From NCBI GenBank assembly GCA_027488375.1, contig JAIYBW010000001.1, positions 124,001-188,000 on the forward strand: 64,000 bases of DNA. The letters run 5' to 3'. The stretch is from Pseudomonadota bacterium. Its GTDB lineage: Bacteria; Bdellovibrionota; Bacteriovoracia; Bacteriovoracales; Bacteriovoracaceae. The notes beneath the pieces are model-generated. The model made no database searches. It was not told the DNA's origin and was given only the letters and a program-made list of their open reading frames with translations. Shown here one piece after another: positions 62,712 to 64,000 of the stretch. A program made the translations under genes and the position numbers. Numbering within the stretch: the stretch's first letter is position 1; the number at the start of each line of letters is the position of its first letter.

Positions 62712-64000
62712 ATGCTTAATTATCGTTGGCTATTTCTATCCTTGTTGGTTTCAACCTCCGGTTTTGCCAGGGTTGATTTTAAGACCAAACAGGCCCGAGT
62801 GGATTCACTCATGAAGCTGCAAAAGCAAGCTCCTGCATTTGCTTTTGATTCCTTTCAACGTGAACTTGAATATGAAAAGCAAGGTTTAAGTCTTGATAAG
62901 AGGGCCAAAAAAGAGGCCAATCTCCTGGCGGATCAAATTAGAGCTCGAGTCATTGATGCCTATGAAGCTGCACTTAAAAAATATGAAAATCCTGAGTCTG
63001 CAAAAGAAGAAATTAGATCTGCCATAGATAAAGACCTTTCTCTTGTGGCCCCTGCCTTGAGAGATGAACTTTCTCTTCTTGCTCACAAAACTCTAGATCA
63101 AGTTGAAAATGGCGCCGTTAGCGAATCTCTTGATCTGGTTAAAGTGCAAGAGAGTTTTAAAAAAGATGCGATCAGTAGATCAAATTTTCTTAACCAAGAA
63201 TTTGGATTAGACTCTCATGAAGCTGGCAATAAGCTCGCTACACCATCAAACGATTCAGAAAGAAAAGAATACAATAATAAACAAGAAGTTATAGAATCAC
63301 TGGTTTCTGATAGGGAGAGTAGCCGTTGGGTGTCTTCTAGTAATCTTACTGTTCGAACTGCAGAGATAACATCAACCTCATCCAATGTCTCAATGCAACT
63401 CAAAGTTTCCTTTTTAGGTGCCACAATCAATGCTGGACCTTCTATTCGATTTAAAAAGACCTACAGTACGAATGCCACGATTATGGCAGATGGAATGAAT
63501 CCTATTTTTGCAGATGGTGGAAACTTTGATTATCACAAGAGAGACTCAAGTGGAAAAATCTTGGTTAAAAATGGAAAACAGCAAAAGAGGTACATGTTCT
63601 TTACATGTGATGCCGATTTAACTTTTGAGACAGACTACGAAGGATCTGGCGGTTTTAGTTACATGGGCTTAGGTGGAAATGCTTCAATTACAAAAAAGTT
63701 TTCTAATCAAGTCGATATTGCCTCCCGAAGAATTGCTCTTCCTGAGTATGTCGCCAATAAATCAGTTACAGTAAAATTCATCTCAGAACTTTGCCATAAT
63801 GATTTCCTGGTCGCGAAATTTAATAATTCTCTAACTGTTCAAAAATCATTGGATATGATGATGAAAAGTGTCGTGGCCGGTTTAACTTTCTCTCACCCAA
63901 AAACCAAGTGTGCTATCGATGAGCACTGCTATAACTGGTTTAATAACGAGATCATTTCTCTTGTGAAAATCAAGAATTTCCCTCGCTGCCGTGAGGAGAA
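62712..64000 (+). CDS. Exported protein of unknown function, C-terminus beyond window
   Basis: Open from ATG 62712 (AAGGAGC upstream) to the right edge, at least 429 residues. A signal peptide ends near GFAR. Residues 25-170 are helical and charged, residues 200-345 beta-like (SNVSMQLKVSFLGATINAGPSIRF), with Cys pairs near the cut end (KCAIDEHCYNW). No family recognised. It stands alone after a 104-bp gap. Confidence 0.72.
   Translation, partial: MLNYRWLFLSLLVSTSGFARVDFKTKQARVDSLMKLQKQAPAFAFDSFQRELEYEKQGLSLDKRAKKEANLLADQIRARVIDAYEAALKKYENPESAKEEIRSAIDKDLSLVAPALRDELSLLAHKTLDQVENGAVSESLDLVKVQESFKKDAISRSNFLNQEFGLDSHEAGNKLATPSNDSERKEYNNKQEVIESLVSDRESSRWVSSSNLTVRTAEITSTSSNVSMQLKVSFLGATINAGPSIRFKKTYSTNATIMADGMNPIFADGGNFDYHKRDSSGKILVKNGKQQKRYMFFTCDADLTFETDYEGSGGFSYMGLGGNASITKKFSNQVDIASRRIALPEYVANKSVTVKFISELCHNDFLVAKFNNSLTVQKSLDMMMKSVVAGLTFSHPKTKCAIDEHCYNWFNNEIISLVKIKNFPRCREE

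Overview
This window looks like a stretch of chromosome from a motile, AT-rich Gram-negative bacterium. The best guess is a relative of the Bdellovibrionota (Bacteriovorax-like bacteria). That is inferred from the single flagellar block fliL-M-N-O-P-Q-R-flhB-A-F-G-fliA, many lipoproteins and exported proteins of unknown function, and the low GC. No rRNA or other firm taxonomic marker is present.

Layout. 1-6.6 kb: a cut-off sodium/solute symporter, an ABC-F ATPase, a thioredoxin-like exported protein, an exported alpha-helical toroid-like protein and an AlkB-like dioxygenase. 6.7-11.4 kb: a tight three-gene cassette of a GNAT protein, a LuxE-type acyl-protein synthetase and a LuxC acyl-CoA reductase fused to a second acyl-activating domain, with no luciferase genes. 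11.3-20 kb: a YkgJ-type cysteine-cluster protein, a K+-dependent-type membrane pyrophosphatase, TerC, glyoxalase I and several envelope proteins.

20.0-29.8 kb: an integrated element of about 9.8 kb at the 3' end of tRNA-Glu. Its ends share a 14-bp core. It carries a large serine integrase, a small serine resolvase/invertase, an SSB-like protein, an SF3 (D5-type) helicase, an XRE repressor, a 439-residue protein I do not recognise, and a cargo operon with four lipoproteins. The integrase gene runs into tRNA-Glu in antisense, and its last codons contain a replacement terminator for the tRNA operon.

29.8-47.6 kb: tRNA-Glu and tRNA-Lys, mtaB, purA, murJ, uvrC, a UDG-like protein, a SpoIID/amidase peptidoglycan pair, a very glycine-rich secreted repeat protein, a DsbA-like lipoprotein, and a strongly structured 350-bp intergenic region. 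47.6-59.4 kb: the flagellar export, switch and regulation operon. Its FlhF lacks the GTP-binding motifs, and its FlhG lacks the N-terminal FlhF-activating motif. 59.4-64 kb: a membrane coiled-coil protein with a PAS-like segment, an RluA-type pseudouridine synthase and a cut-off exported protein.

The points most worth following up are the FlhF/FlhG pair, the tRNA-Glu/serine-integrase junction, and the LuxE / LuxC-fusion cassette.
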